Under the pieces are notes generated by a model. The model worked only from the letters and a program-made list of their open reading frames with translations, ran no database searches and was not told the origin of the DNA. A program made the translations under genes and the position numbers. Source: Amycolatopsis lurida (GTDB lineage: Bacteria; Actinomycetota; Actinomycetes; Mycobacteriales; Pseudonocardiaceae). Taken from it: 64,000 nt of DNA. The stretch covers positions 6,293,501 to 6,357,500 of the forward strand of contig NZ_FNTA01000004.1 in NCBI RefSeq assembly GCF_900105055.1, given 5' to 3'. Shown here in pieces: positions 35,772 through 44,514 of the stretch; position 1 is the first letter of the stretch; every line of letters begins with the position of its first letter.

Positions 35772-37172
35772 ATGGAAGAACAGACACAGCATCGCACAAC
35801 AAGTTCGACGAGGCTACGGTTCGTTCTGGGTGACCGGGCAAGAGATCTCGCCTTGCCGGCGGATGTGCCGATGGCGGATTTGCTGCCCGCGATCCTCACC
35901 CAGTTCGGGGCGGAAGCGATCGAGCAAGGAGCCGAACACGAAGGCTGGGTGGTGCAGCGAATCGGCGAACCCCCGCTCGATGAAGACCGCACCTTGGTCG
36001 AATTGAGCGTGGTCGACGGAGAAAGCCTGCACTTCCGTCCCCGCGCGGAGCAGCTCGCGGCGATAGATTACGACGACTTGGTCGACGGCCTCGCCGAACA
36101 GGTGCGTGAACATCCCGGTGCGCTGACGCCGACGCGGGTCCGGTGGATGTTCCAGTCCGGTGCCGTGGTGACCCTGCTGCTCGGTTACTGGTTGCTCCTA
36201 GCGAGCGGGGCTGCCGGGCCGGCTGCGTTGCTTTCGGGCGGGCTGGTGCTGGCGCTGCTGGTCGCAGGAGCGTTGGTGGCGCGCGGCGCGGCGAAGTCCG
36301 CGCCAGCCGTGGTCCTGACCGGAGGCGGTGTCGGCTATGCCGCGCTCGCCGGTCTGTTCTTGGTGACTCTGCTTGATCCGGCGGCGAGTTGGATGATGCG
36401 GCTCACCGGTGCGGCGGCGAGCGCTCTGCTCGCACTATTAGCCGGGCTCATCGTCGTCGCGGATGCCGCACTGCTGTTCGCCGGCGCGGCCGTCTTCACC
36501 GGTGTGCTGCTTATCACCGGACTCATCGGATCGGTCAGTCCTGCCACGCCTGCCGAGGCCACGGCCATCGGCTTGGTCTTGTCACTGATCCTCGGGCTGT
36601 TCATCCCGCCGGCGGCGTTCCGGTTGTCCGGGCTCAGCCTGCCGATGCTGCCCACAGGAGCCGAGGATCTGCACGAGGACATCGACCCGGTGCCGCACAA
36701 GGTGGTCGTGGACCGCGGCGCGACGACCTTCGGGTACTCGACGGCACTGCACACCGGGCTCGGGGCAGCGCAGTCGGTGCTGCTGCCGGTGCTCATCGTC
36801 GACGGTGACGTGTGGCACGTCGTGCTCTCGCTGGTCGTCGCGCTGCTCCTGTTTCTTCGGTCACGCCACCCGAACGGCGTACTCCAGCGGTGGGCGGTCC
36901 TCGCTCCCGCCGGGTTGGTGGTGCTGATGGTCCTGGCCTCCGTGGGGCTCAGCCGGTCGGATGACACGCCCTTCTTGGTCTTGGTCGTGGTCGCTCTCGC
37001 CCTGGTCGCTGGCCTATTTCTGCTCGGCGGCGAACGGCTGCCGGGCCAGAGGTTCCGGCCTTACTGGGGGCGTGCGGTGGAGATCTTCGAGCTGATCACC
37101 GCGATCGCGATACTGCCGATCCTTCTGCAGGTGCTGCACGTGTACACCTTCATGCGGAACCTGGCCGGCTGA
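35772..37172 (+). CDS. eccD: Type VII secretion membrane protein EccD
   Basis: A 466-residue protein starting at the ATG at 35772. Residues about 12-95 form the cytosolic ubiquitin-like domain ('LRFVLGDRARDLALPADVPM'). From about residue 125 there are about eleven hydrophobic helices, as in EccD, which forms the central pore vestibule of the ESX complex. A cytosolic loop ('AEDLHEDIDPVPHKVVV') sits between helices 6 and 7, as in the family. The stop overlaps the eccB start (TGATG). Confidence 0.93.
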   Translation: MEEQTQHRTTSSTRLRFVLGDRARDLALPADVPMADLLPAILTQFGAEAIEQGAEHEGWVVQRIGEPPLDEDRTLVELSVVDGESLHFRPRAEQLAAIDYDDLVDGLAEQVREHPGALTPTRVRWMFQSGAVVTLLLGYWLLLASGAAGPAALLSGGLVLALLVAGALVARGAAKSAPAVVLTGGGVGYAALAGLFLVTLLDPAASWMMRLTGAAASALLALLAGLIVVADAALLFAGAAVFTGVLLITGLIGSVSPATPAEATAIGLVLSLILGLFIPPAAFRLSGLSLPMLPTGAEDLHEDIDPVPHKVVVDRGATTFGYSTALHTGLGAAQSVLLPVLIVDGDVWHVVLSLVVALLLFLRSRHPNGVLQRWAVLAPAGLVVLMVLASVGLSRSDDTPFLVLVVVALALVAGLFLLGGERLPGQRFRPYWGRAVEIFELITAIAILPILLQVLHVYTFMRNLAG

Positions 37173-38602
37173 TGAAGTCACGTAAAGACCAGGTGCAGGC
37201 CTATTTCTTCGTTGTCGGACGGCTCGCCGCGGCGGTGACGCACGGCAAGCCGGACCTGCTGGAAGCACCGACGAAACGGATGACGACCGGCACCGTCTTA
37301 GGCTTCGTCCTCGCCGCGGTGATCATGGGCGTCTTCGGGATCCTCGGCATGTTCGTGCCCGCGACAGGGGATTCTTCCTGGCGGCAGGAAGGCGCGATCG
37401 TGATGGACAAGACTAGCGGTGCGCGCTATGTCTACCTCGGCGGCCAGTTGCGCCCGGTGCTCAACTACTCCTCCGCCAGGCTGGTGTCGGCCCAGTCCGG
37501 AGGAAAGCTCACCTCGGTCTCCCCTCAGGCGTTGGCCGGCACTCCGGTCGGACCGTCGATCGGGATCACTGGTGCGCCGGACTCGCTGCCCGCCGCCGAC
37601 AAGGTGTCCACCCGTCGGTGGACGGTGTGCACGCGAATCGTCGGCTCCGCAGCGCCGTCAGAGAATTCAGCGGTGGCTCTCCTGCTGGGGCATCCGGCCG
37701 GCGCCGCACTCGCCGATGGCCAGGCGCTCTTCGTGTCTGCACCAGGCGGACAGCTCTACCTGATATCGCACGGGAAGCGGTTCCGCGTGCCGAGTCGCTC
37801 GGTCGCCGCCGCGCTCGGCTACGGCGCCGCGCGTTCTGTCGACGTGCCGTCGGCTTGGCTGAACACGATCCCCCAGGGACCGGACCTGGCCGCGCCGGCT
37901 ACGCCCGGCATCGGCGGCCTCGGACCGGTCATCGCGGGGAAGCAGAGCCTGGTCGGCCAGATATACCAGGTGCGGAACTCCGCGCTCGGCACCGAGCAGA
38001 ACTACCTGGTGAGGTCTAACGGCCTGGCTGTCCTCAGCCGGACCGGTGCTGCCCTCCTGCTAGCTGCGCCCGACACCCGGCAGGCTTATCCGGACGGGCG
38101 CATCGAGCCGATTCCGGTGGGGCCGGATGCGTTGAGCGGATTGTCTATCACAGCCAACACCGGCCTGCCGAGCGATCTGCCCCCGGTGCCACCGGAGCTC
38201 GTCGTACCCCCGCCAGGCACCCAACCGTGCGTACGGCAGGACGTTCAGTCCGACGGCAGACAGGTCCCGGTGGTCGAACTGCTTTCCGACAACCAGGTTA
38301 CGCAGGCATCTGTACCGTTGGGAACGCACAAAACCGGCACCATCGCCGATCGTGTGGCGATCCCGGCAGGCGGCGGTGCACTCGCCCGAGCCCTTCCGAC
38401 TCCGGGCGCGCAGGGGGGGGCGACGTACCTTGTGACCGAGGTCGGGAAGAAGTACCCAATGTCCAACGCCGAAGTGATCACGGCTCTCGGATACACCGCG
38501 TCCATGGCGACCCCAGTGCCGGCGCAGCTACTCAATCTACTTCCGACCGGGCCGGTGCTCAGCGTGAACGCCGCGCGACAGAGCCAAGCGGTGCGGCCGT
38601 GA
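37172..38602 (+). CDS. eccB: Type VII secretion protein EccB
   Basis: A 476-residue protein beginning with the family signature: 'SRKDQVQAYFFVVGRLAAAV', then a single transmembrane helix at about residues 43-62 ('VLGFVLAAVIMGVFGILGMF'). The large external part shows the R-repeat pattern of EccB, with Cys in 'WTVCTRI' and 'TQPCVRQD' likely forming the disulphide, and ends with '..GKKYPMSNAEVITALGY..'. EccB sits on the outer face of the ESX core. Coupled to eccD by a 1-nt overlap; the small WXG100 gene follows after a 160-bp gap. Confidence 0.94.
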   Translation: MKSRKDQVQAYFFVVGRLAAAVTHGKPDLLEAPTKRMTTGTVLGFVLAAVIMGVFGILGMFVPATGDSSWRQEGAIVMDKTSGARYVYLGGQLRPVLNYSSARLVSAQSGGKLTSVSPQALAGTPVGPSIGITGAPDSLPAADKVSTRRWTVCTRIVGSAAPSENSAVALLLGHPAGAALADGQALFVSAPGGQLYLISHGKRFRVPSRSVAAALGYGAARSVDVPSAWLNTIPQGPDLAAPATPGIGGLGPVIAGKQSLVGQIYQVRNSALGTEQNYLVRSNGLAVLSRTGAALLLAAPDTRQAYPDGRIEPIPVGPDALSGLSITANTGLPSDLPPVPPELVVPPPGTQPCVRQDVQSDGRQVPVVELLSDNQVTQASVPLGTHKTGTIADRVAIPAGGGALARALPTPGAQGGATYLVTEVGKKYPMSNAEVITALGYTASMATPVPAQLLNLLPTGPVLSVNAARQSQAVRP

Positions 38603-38762
38603 AACCAGGACGGTTGCTCGTAAGGGGAATCCCTACTGTGGTTTCCACAGGCCCCGTAAGGCTCATTCGGACGGGCTTCTGTACCTAATCTTGAATAGTG
38701 GCCCTGCCACTGCAAATGAAGGGCTCGCTCGAGTCGCAGCACTTATCACAGGAGGAATTGAA

Positions 38763-39092
38763 GTGGCGCATTCCACTCAGCTCAACACGCAGACGATCAA
38801 CCAGCAGGCTAGTCGGCACGAGGAAACGGCCGCCAACATCAGCCAGCAGCTCGACCAGCTGAAGGCTCAGGTCGAGGCAACCCTCGCCGCGAGCAGCAGT
38901 TCGGCCACCCGGGCGCTGAGCACGACGACCGACCGCTGGGTGGAATCGGTCCGCAAGTCGGTCCTCGAACACATGCACGCGATGGCCGAGAACATGCGGC
39001 GTGAGGCCAACAACCAGGACGCGATGGACTCCGACAGCATGCAGGCGATCCTCAACGTGCCTATGGAGACCGGCAATTTCCTCGGCGTCTAG
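38763..39092 (+). CDS. WXG100-like small secreted protein (EsxB-like)
   Basis: A protein of about 109 residues. The GTG at 38763 has a perfect AGGAGG 7 nt upstream, so it is chosen over upstream in-frame codons. Two predicted helices are separated by a 'TDRWVESVRKSV' turn, a WXG variant in which the Gly is lost. The C-terminal helix carries 'HMHAMAENMRREANNQDAMD'. Size, helical content and position right after eccB identify it as half of a WXG100 pair with the next gene. Confidence 0.75.
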   Translation: MAHSTQLNTQTINQQASRHEETAANISQQLDQLKAQVEATLAASSSSATRALSTTTDRWVESVRKSVLEHMHAMAENMRREANNQDAMDSDSMQAILNVPMETGNFLGV

Positions 39093-39139
39093 TACGCGTT
39101 ACCGCCTCTCGCAAGCAACTTATCTTGAAGGAGTTTTAA

Positions 39140-39433
39140 ATGGCTGACGGTACGATTACATATGATTATGGTGTCATCGAAGAGTGTGTCTCGATGATGA
39201 TCAACAAGGCCAACGAAATCGAGAACCAGGCCGGTGAGCTTGAGACCGACGTGAAGCGGATCATGGTCGATTGGCAGGGATCCACGGCTGATGCGTACAA
39301 CCAGCTCGCCAATGACCTTCGGTCGGACATCGAATCGAACAAGGGCAACCTGGACAATCTTCGGAAGTCGCTGGAGCAGGCGGCCCAGAACATGCAGCAG
39401 GCCGACGCCAGTGGTTCCAGGAGCATGAACTAG
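39140..39433 (+). CDS. WXG100 family protein (EsxA-like)
   Basis: A 97-residue protein with AAGGAG 8 nt before the ATG. The classic helix-WXG-helix hairpin is visible: 'CVSMMINKANEIENQAGELE', then 'MVDWQGSTADAYNQLANDL' with the W-Q-G motif at about residues 44-46, then a second helix ending 'NMQQADASGSRSMN'. Such proteins are exported as dimers by EccC and are required for export of other substrates. A hairpin follows the gene at 39438-39472. Confidence 0.92.
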   Translation: MADGTITYDYGVIEECVSMMINKANEIENQAGELETDVKRIMVDWQGSTADAYNQLANDLRSDIESNKGNLDNLRKSLEQAAQNMQQADASGSRSMN

Positions 39434-39437
39434 ATCG

Positions 39438-39472
39438 CACGGTGTGCCGGGCGACGTGCCTGGCACACCGTG
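39438..39472 (+). terminator. Hairpin after the WXG100 pair
   Basis: A perfect 11-bp stem (39438-39448 and 39462-39472, CACGGTGTGCC) with a 13-nt loop begins 5 nt after the stop. It may act as an attenuator that makes the WXG100 genes more abundant than the downstream genes, or protect the mRNA 3' end. Confidence 0.55.
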
Positions 39473-39521
39473 GACCAACCGACCGCCATGGCGGTCGTCC
39501 TCATGAAGTGCAGGAGTAGTC

Positions 39522-39980
39522 ATGGGTACCAAATTCGATGTCGAGGCGATCAAGAAATCCGCAGGGACCATCGGTGCGCTCATGAATGACATGAGCGCTT
39601 TCGAAGCGCTGGAGGGTCACTGGCCCAATGCCGGTAAATTCATGCTAGCCGTATGGCTCGAGCGTCTGGTCGATGATCGACGTAACGCGATCGTGGCGCA
39701 CGCTGAGCACCTGAAGCTTGCGTTCGAAAAGATGGAAGAGAAGCTGAACTCGATCGCCAACGACTTCGAGAACGCTGATGGCGACAATGCTGACAAGATC
39801 AGCTCGAGCATGTCTGAGCTCGAGGGCGATGTGATCGGCGCGGTCAACTCTTTCGATACCACAACGGAGAGTGACCAACATAACTATACGCATGACGACG
39901 AGGCGACCAGTCCTCATGCCAACGACCCGCACGACAGTGATGGTTACAACGACAACCTGAACGACCAAGTCACGACCTGA
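39522..39980 (+). CDS. Small acidic helical protein in the ESX operon, candidate substrate
   Basis: A 152-residue protein starting at ATG with GCAGGAG upstream. The first 100 residues are helical and include 'ALEGHWPNAGKFMLAVWLER' and 'HLKLAFEKMEEKLNSIANDF', reminiscent of a WXG/ESX-associated four-helix fold, although no strict WXG is present. The last 45 residues are disordered and rich in Asp, Asn, His and Thr. I recognise no named family. Position and architecture suggest an exported partner of the WXG100 pair. Confidence 0.6.
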   Translation: MGTKFDVEAIKKSAGTIGALMNDMSAFEALEGHWPNAGKFMLAVWLERLVDDRRNAIVAHAEHLKLAFEKMEEKLNSIANDFENADGDNADKISSSMSELEGDVIGAVNSFDTTTESDQHNYTHDDEATSPHANDPHDSDGYNDNLNDQVTT

Positions 39981-40067
39981 GCCGAACGCTCAGTGGGGAA
40001 CGGTTTGGTCCCGCGAATTCCGTCTCTGTCGGCTCGGTGCTGACGGTTTAACTAAGGAACTGTTGTC

Positions 40068-42737
40068 ATGTCCGATTCTGATGGGACGCCGACGATGGTC
40101 GGGCAGTACTCCGCGTCCGCGCCGTCGCTCGACCCGTCTTTCTTCTCCGACCTCGATTCGATCGAGGCCGTTGTCAACGACATCGTCTACAACTCGGACG
40201 GTTCGAAGGCGACCTTGCATAGCAACACGACCGCCGAGACATGGTATCGACTCGAAACTGATGTCAAGGCGGCCGAGACGGCTCTCGCTGATATCAACGA
40301 CCGGTTTGCAAAAGAGATCAAGGCCATGACGGATGCCTTGGAGGGTGATGCTGGCGATGCCTTCAACAAGTACGCCACGGCAATCCTGAATACCAGCGAA
40401 GAGATCTACTCGACATTGATGCAGAAGCAATTTGCCACGAATATGGGTGGCATTGGGCACTCCGAGCAGTCCTTCGCGAATAATTGGTGGCAACTTCACG
40501 ACGCAGCCGACAGTTCGCTGACCACCATGGTGAATTCTCTTCAGGATGCAGCCGCGACTCAAATCCAAGCCGCCACTGAAGTAGAACAGCTCAGTCAAAT
40601 CAGTGCGCAGCTGGCGACCGACGTCTTAGATGCGCGCTCCACGGTCAACGCTGCTCTCCTCAAAGATCTCCAGGACGCACTGGGGAACTTGGGAAAGAAC
40701 TATAACGATATCGGGGGATATCTGGTACCGCTCTACATTTCCGACGGCGACACGACGACCGCGGCCCCGCCCGGCAGCTTCCAGCAGCAGGTGAACCAAG
40801 ACACCGAGCAAAATCAACAGCAGCAGTTCTATACCTCCACGAAGCCGGAATTGGAGGATACGGAGTCCATCGAGGACGACCAGCAGTTCTACACTTCGTC
40901 GAAGCCGCAGTTGGACACGGAACTTAACCAGGGGGATGCCCAGGCGAACACCGAGGCCGGGACGGTTCCGAGCACGCAAGGCGAGGTCACGCCGCTGCAG
41001 ACGACAGGGTTGCCGACGACCGAGTCGACGCCGCCGGACTTCAGCATGACCGGCATGCCGGCAGACACGACCGGGACGACCGGTTCGCCGGGCGAGTCGA
41101 CCGGGACGTCGACTGAAGGGACGGCCGGCTCACAGGGTGGTGTGAGCCCGGAACAGCAGCAGGCACTGGCAGACGCAAAGGATGCGGCGGGCCAAGCGAT
41201 TGATGGCTTGTCCGCCCAGACGGACGATCCGGTGCAGCAGCAGGCCCTCGACGACGCCAAAACGGCCGCGCAGGGTGCCATCGACGGCCTCACGAATCCA
41301 TCGGGGCAGGGCATCGACGGTGGCACCGGCGGCGGTGCTGGCGGCACCGGAAGTATCGGCGATACCAGTGGTTCGGGGGAGGGACAGCAGCAATCCGGGG
41401 TGGCCGGGGGACTCAACCCAGCTGCGCAGCAAGCGCTTGCGGACGCGAAGAAAGCGGCCGGCAACGCCATCGACGGCCTGGCTGGACAGTCGAACGATCC
41501 GAAGCGCACCAAGGCACTGGAGGACGCGAAGCAGGCCGCAGAAGGCGCCATCGATGGACTCACCGACCCGACCGCGCTCCCGGCGGAGCAGCTCGCCGGC
41601 GGTCCGGCCGACGCGAGCCTAGAAGCGGCCAAGGATGCAGCGGGCAAGGCGATCGACGACCTCGCGAAGCCCGGAGATTCGGAGGCCAGGCAAAAGGCAC
41701 TCGCCGACGCAAAGCAAGCGGCCATGAACGCGGTCGGTGATATCGGCGGCCAAGGAGGCGTAGCCGACGATGCCGGAGCTGATGGTAACGGCTCCGCCAG
41801 CCAGGCGGACCGCTCGTCCCTGTTGGACGCCAAGCACGAGGCGCAGAAGGCGATCGACGATCTCATCGGCAAGACAGATGACCCCGAGCGCAAGCACGCG
41901 CTCGAAGACGCGAAGGACGCAATGTCGGACGCGATCGACAAGACCGCTGCCCCGGAGCACTTCAGGCAGGTCGAGGATGCGAAACACGCGGCTGACAAGG
42001 CGATCGACGGACTTGGCGCGGCAGGCGACAACCCTCAGCAGCAGCAAGCGCTGGCTGCGGCCAAGGACGCTGCCGAGAAGGCGATCGGTGGTATCAACGA
42101 TGCTTCCGAGCTCAGTGGCCCCGAACACGAACAAGCGCTAGAACGGGCGAAACAAGAGGCTGACAAGGCGATCGACGCGCTTTGCAAGCCCGACGACACC
42201 CCAGCAGAGCGACAGGCGCTCGCCCAAGCCAAGGAGGCCGTCAACAAGGCCATCGACGGGATCGGCGCGGACAGCGGCGACGCGATGCGCCAGTTCCTCA
42301 CATCCTCCGGGCCAAAGGACTTCGAACCTCCGCGCGGCGGTCTGGACAGTGCCGGTGGCAGCGGCCCGGCCGTACATCAGACCGCGGGTGGTCCGTCGTC
42401 GGGAGGCGGGGCGGGTCCGTTGTCGGGCGGTGCCGGCTCAGGCGGAACGCCCAGCACCCAGGGCGGACTACCGCCCGGCCAGTTCGACACCCAGCCGTTC
42501 CAAGGCAGCCAGCAGGCCGCCGTCTCAAGTACTTCGGGAACGGCCGCACCCGGCCAACCTGCCACCGCTACGGGTGGTGCGCCGATGGGGCCCATGGGGG
42601 GCGGCGGCATGGGCGCGGGAGGCGGTAACCAGGGCGAGAAGGAGCGGGAGCCGCAGATCTGGATGCAGGCCGACAAGGGAGCCTGGGGCGACGAGGAGAG
42701 CGACGAACCACAGAGCCACGTGCTGGGCAGGAGCTGA
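40068..42737 (+). CDS. Large repeat-containing candidate ESX substrate with 12 helical repeats and VLGR tail
   Basis: An 889-residue protein. Residues 1-220 are helical and WXG-like, with 'ALEGDAGDAFNKYATAI' in the turn position. Residues about 235-360 are a Gln/Thr/Pro-rich linker containing a duplicated 'QQFYTSTKPEL'/'QQFYTSSKPQL' unit. Residues about 362-740 hold twelve imperfect repeats of 24-40 residues, consensus 'ALADAKDAAGKAIDGL' plus a spacer with 'DDP..Q'. A Gly/Pro-rich stretch leads to an acidic end: 'GAWGDEESDEPQSHVLGRS'. The C-terminal VLGR motif also occurs in the next gene. There is no signal peptide, consistent with type VII export. I know no named family for the repeat array. 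Confidence 0.65.
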   Translation: MSDSDGTPTMVGQYSASAPSLDPSFFSDLDSIEAVVNDIVYNSDGSKATLHSNTTAETWYRLETDVKAAETALADINDRFAKEIKAMTDALEGDAGDAFNKYATAILNTSEEIYSTLMQKQFATNMGGIGHSEQSFANNWWQLHDAADSSLTTMVNSLQDAAATQIQAATEVEQLSQISAQLATDVLDARSTVNAALLKDLQDALGNLGKNYNDIGGYLVPLYISDGDTTTAAPPGSFQQQVNQDTEQNQQQQFYTSTKPELEDTESIEDDQQFYTSSKPQLDTELNQGDAQANTEAGTVPSTQGEVTPLQTTGLPTTESTPPDFSMTGMPADTTGTTGSPGESTGTSTEGTAGSQGGVSPEQQQALADAKDAAGQAIDGLSAQTDDPVQQQALDDAKTAAQGAIDGLTNPSGQGIDGGTGGGAGGTGSIGDTSGSGEGQQQSGVAGGLNPAAQQALADAKKAAGNAIDGLAGQSNDPKRTKALEDAKQAAEGAIDGLTDPTALPAEQLAGGPADASLEAAKDAAGKAIDDLAKPGDSEARQKALADAKQAAMNAVGDIGGQGGVADDAGADGNGSASQADRSSLLDAKHEAQKAIDDLIGKTDDPERKHALEDAKDAMSDAIDKTAAPEHFRQVEDAKHAADKAIDGLGAAGDNPQQQQALAAAKDAAEKAIGGINDASELSGPEHEQALERAKQEADKAIDALCKPDDTPAERQALAQAKEAVNKAIDGIGADSGDAMRQFLTSSGPKDFEPPRGGLDSAGGSGPAVHQTAGGPSSGGGAGPLSGGAGSGGTPSTQGGLPPGQFDTQPFQGSQQAAVSSTSGTAAPGQPATATGGAPMGPMGGGGMGAGGGNQGEKEREPQIWMQADKGAWGDEESDEPQSHVLGRS

Positions 42738-42740
42738 TCA

Positions 42741-44357
42741 GTGGGTGCGCTGGAACCGCCACCACCAGTCGCCGACCTGGACCTGCAGAACCTGACCTTA
42801 GACCAGCTCGCGCAGCTGGTCACCGAGGTGAGCCCGGATGTGTTTTACGAGCGCGCGCACGCGTTCGACGTCATCGCGGCCAGATACGAACAGGTGCAGG
42901 ACGATCTCGAGCGCGAAACCCGGAACATGTGGGAAGCGTGGTCGGGACGGATCGCGGAGTCATTCGACGAGTTGGTGCGGCAGGTTTCCGGTCTCACAGC
43001 CGCTGTGCTGCAAGCTGTGTCGAACCCCGGTTACAGCGCGGCGATGCGCCGGGCGGGTGACGCGCTCGCGCAGGCCCAACAGCGGATGCGTGACCTTCAA
43101 GCGCAAAACCGGCGAGGCGATCCCGAGGCCGCACGGCAGGTGCTCGTCGACCTCGGGACCGCCTACTCGGACAGCGGAGCCATGATGTCGCCGATGCCCG
43201 ACGTGGTGACCGGTTTGCCGGTCGCAGCGGGCAACCGGGCCGTTCCGAAGGTCTCGCCGGAGGCCGAAGAGCAGCTCGTGAAGAGTGGGCAGCAGCACAG
43301 CGTGGGGGGAGGTGAGGGCAGGGCGGGAGCGGATCTCGGCTCGGTCGCCTTCGCCTCCCTGGCAGGTCATCACCGGATCGGGTCGGGCGTGATAATACCG
43401 TTGGAGATATCGCCGGGAACTTCCGGGCACGAGGCGGTTTGCGCGGTGCCCGTCGTGCTGGGGCGCGGCGTTCCGGAAGCATCGCCGAAAGCTATGGAGC
43501 AGCACGGCGAGCAGCCGCGAACCGAGGCCGCCGTCGTGCTGGGGAGGTCACCGCGCATGGCGAGCCCGGTTGTGCACGCGGCGTCGGCGAAACCGAAGAA
43601 GGTCGGCACCGAACGCCTGGCGACGGCCGAGTGCGATCAGAATCAGCAGAGCAGGCGAGGTGGGGCGGACGAACAGACGATGGCGACTTCCAGTGGCCCT
43701 TCGAACCACGAAGCGCAAACAGTCGAACCGCTGCCCGTGACCAGCGCTGCACCGGCGGCCACGACCGCCGCTCCGTCACAAGCGGCCGCCGGTCCGGCGC
43801 CGCAGACACCCGTCGAACCGGCGGCGTTACAAACCGGCCACTCGGCACAGCTTCACAACGCTGGCCACTTCGCGACGGCACCATCCGCGGGACCGGCTTC
43901 CCCGGCGGCCGTCACGACGCACGGGACCGCCGCGACGGCGGGAGTGCTCGCCACCGAACGGGCGCTGCCGCCAGGCGCTGCAGTCCCACCGGCGGCCGGT
44001 CAACAGGACGCTGAACTCGCCGGAACGCCGCCTATATTCCCGGGCACGGTCGGGCCGTTGCGGCCCACCGGTGAGCACTCGGCGACTGGTGGATTCATGG
44101 GCGCGATGTTCCGCGGTCATCAGGGGCACGAGCACGCGAACGAGCGCAACCCGGCAGACTTCCTGGGCGATGAGACCGGAGCGTGGGATTCCGGAGATGC
44201 CGGGGCGCCGGTGCTCGGGCGGGCCGGCAACTCGCCGCAGCCGGTGGCCGAAAGCGAGCTGGAGGACATTGAAGAACTCAAAAAGATTAAGGATCCGGAG
44301 GTACTGCGGCTCGCGCTGGGCCGGATCAAGCAAGAACGTGAAGAAAGGGATCACTGA
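42741..44357 (+). CDS. WXG/PPE-like protein with long disordered tail and repeated VLGR motifs
   Basis: A 538-residue protein starting at GTG, only 3 bp after the previous stop. Residues about 30-145 are a helical domain with W-S-G at 'MWEAWSGRIAESFDEL', typical of WXG100/PPE-like proteins. The remaining 390 residues are Ala/Pro/Gly-rich and probably disordered. They contain 'VVLGRGVPEASP', 'VVLGRSPRMASP' and, near the end, 'GAWDSGDAGAPVLGRAG', matching the 'GAW...VLGR' tail of the upstream protein. The last 30 residues are charged and helical ('ELEDIEELKKIKDPEVLRLA'). Probably an exported substrate or a chaperone-like partner of the repeat protein. Confidence 0.65.
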   Translation: MGALEPPPPVADLDLQNLTLDQLAQLVTEVSPDVFYERAHAFDVIAARYEQVQDDLERETRNMWEAWSGRIAESFDELVRQVSGLTAAVLQAVSNPGYSAAMRRAGDALAQAQQRMRDLQAQNRRGDPEAARQVLVDLGTAYSDSGAMMSPMPDVVTGLPVAAGNRAVPKVSPEAEEQLVKSGQQHSVGGGEGRAGADLGSVAFASLAGHHRIGSGVIIPLEISPGTSGHEAVCAVPVVLGRGVPEASPKAMEQHGEQPRTEAAVVLGRSPRMASPVVHAASAKPKKVGTERLATAECDQNQQSRRGGADEQTMATSSGPSNHEAQTVEPLPVTSAAPAATTAAPSQAAAGPAPQTPVEPAALQTGHSAQLHNAGHFATAPSAGPASPAAVTTHGTAATAGVLATERALPPGAAVPPAAGQQDAELAGTPPIFPGTVGPLRPTGEHSATGGFMGAMFRGHQGHEHANERNPADFLGDETGAWDSGDAGAPVLGRAGNSPQPVAESELEDIEELKKIKDPEVLRLALGRIKQEREERDH

Positions 44358-44450
44358 GGAAACGAAACTCCAGGCCGACTGTGGAACCCTTGGCCTCCTT
44401 AATCGGCGATCGACGCAGTCTGCGCGTAAATGGACAGTGGCACTCCAGTG

Positions 44451-44491
44451 GGCGGCGCATGTTGCGGCTCCTGTCCGCAACATGCGCCGCC
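44451..44491. terminator. Bidirectional terminator between the ESX operon and SARP-2
   Basis: A perfect 17-bp inverted repeat (44451-44467 GGCGGCGCATGTTGCGG and 44475-44491) with a 7-nt loop. It lies between the stops of two convergent genes, so it can end both transcripts. Confidence 0.75.
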
Positions 44492-44514
44492 AGACAGGAC
44501 CCGGGGATTTCCGT

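Noticed and set aside
38402..38425. Possible frameshift at the G8 run in eccB
   Set aside because: The frame stays open and the protein matches EccB on both sides, so no indel is needed.
40889..42031. 380-codon minus-strand frame opposite the repeat protein
   Set aside because: Its apparent Ser/Ala/Cys repeats are the antisense of the plus-strand helical repeats; it has no independent start signal.
41155..42290. Repeated DNA that might suggest a CRISPR array or VNTR
   Set aside because: The periodicity is at protein level with variable unit length and codon differences; there are no identical DNA repeats with unique spacers.
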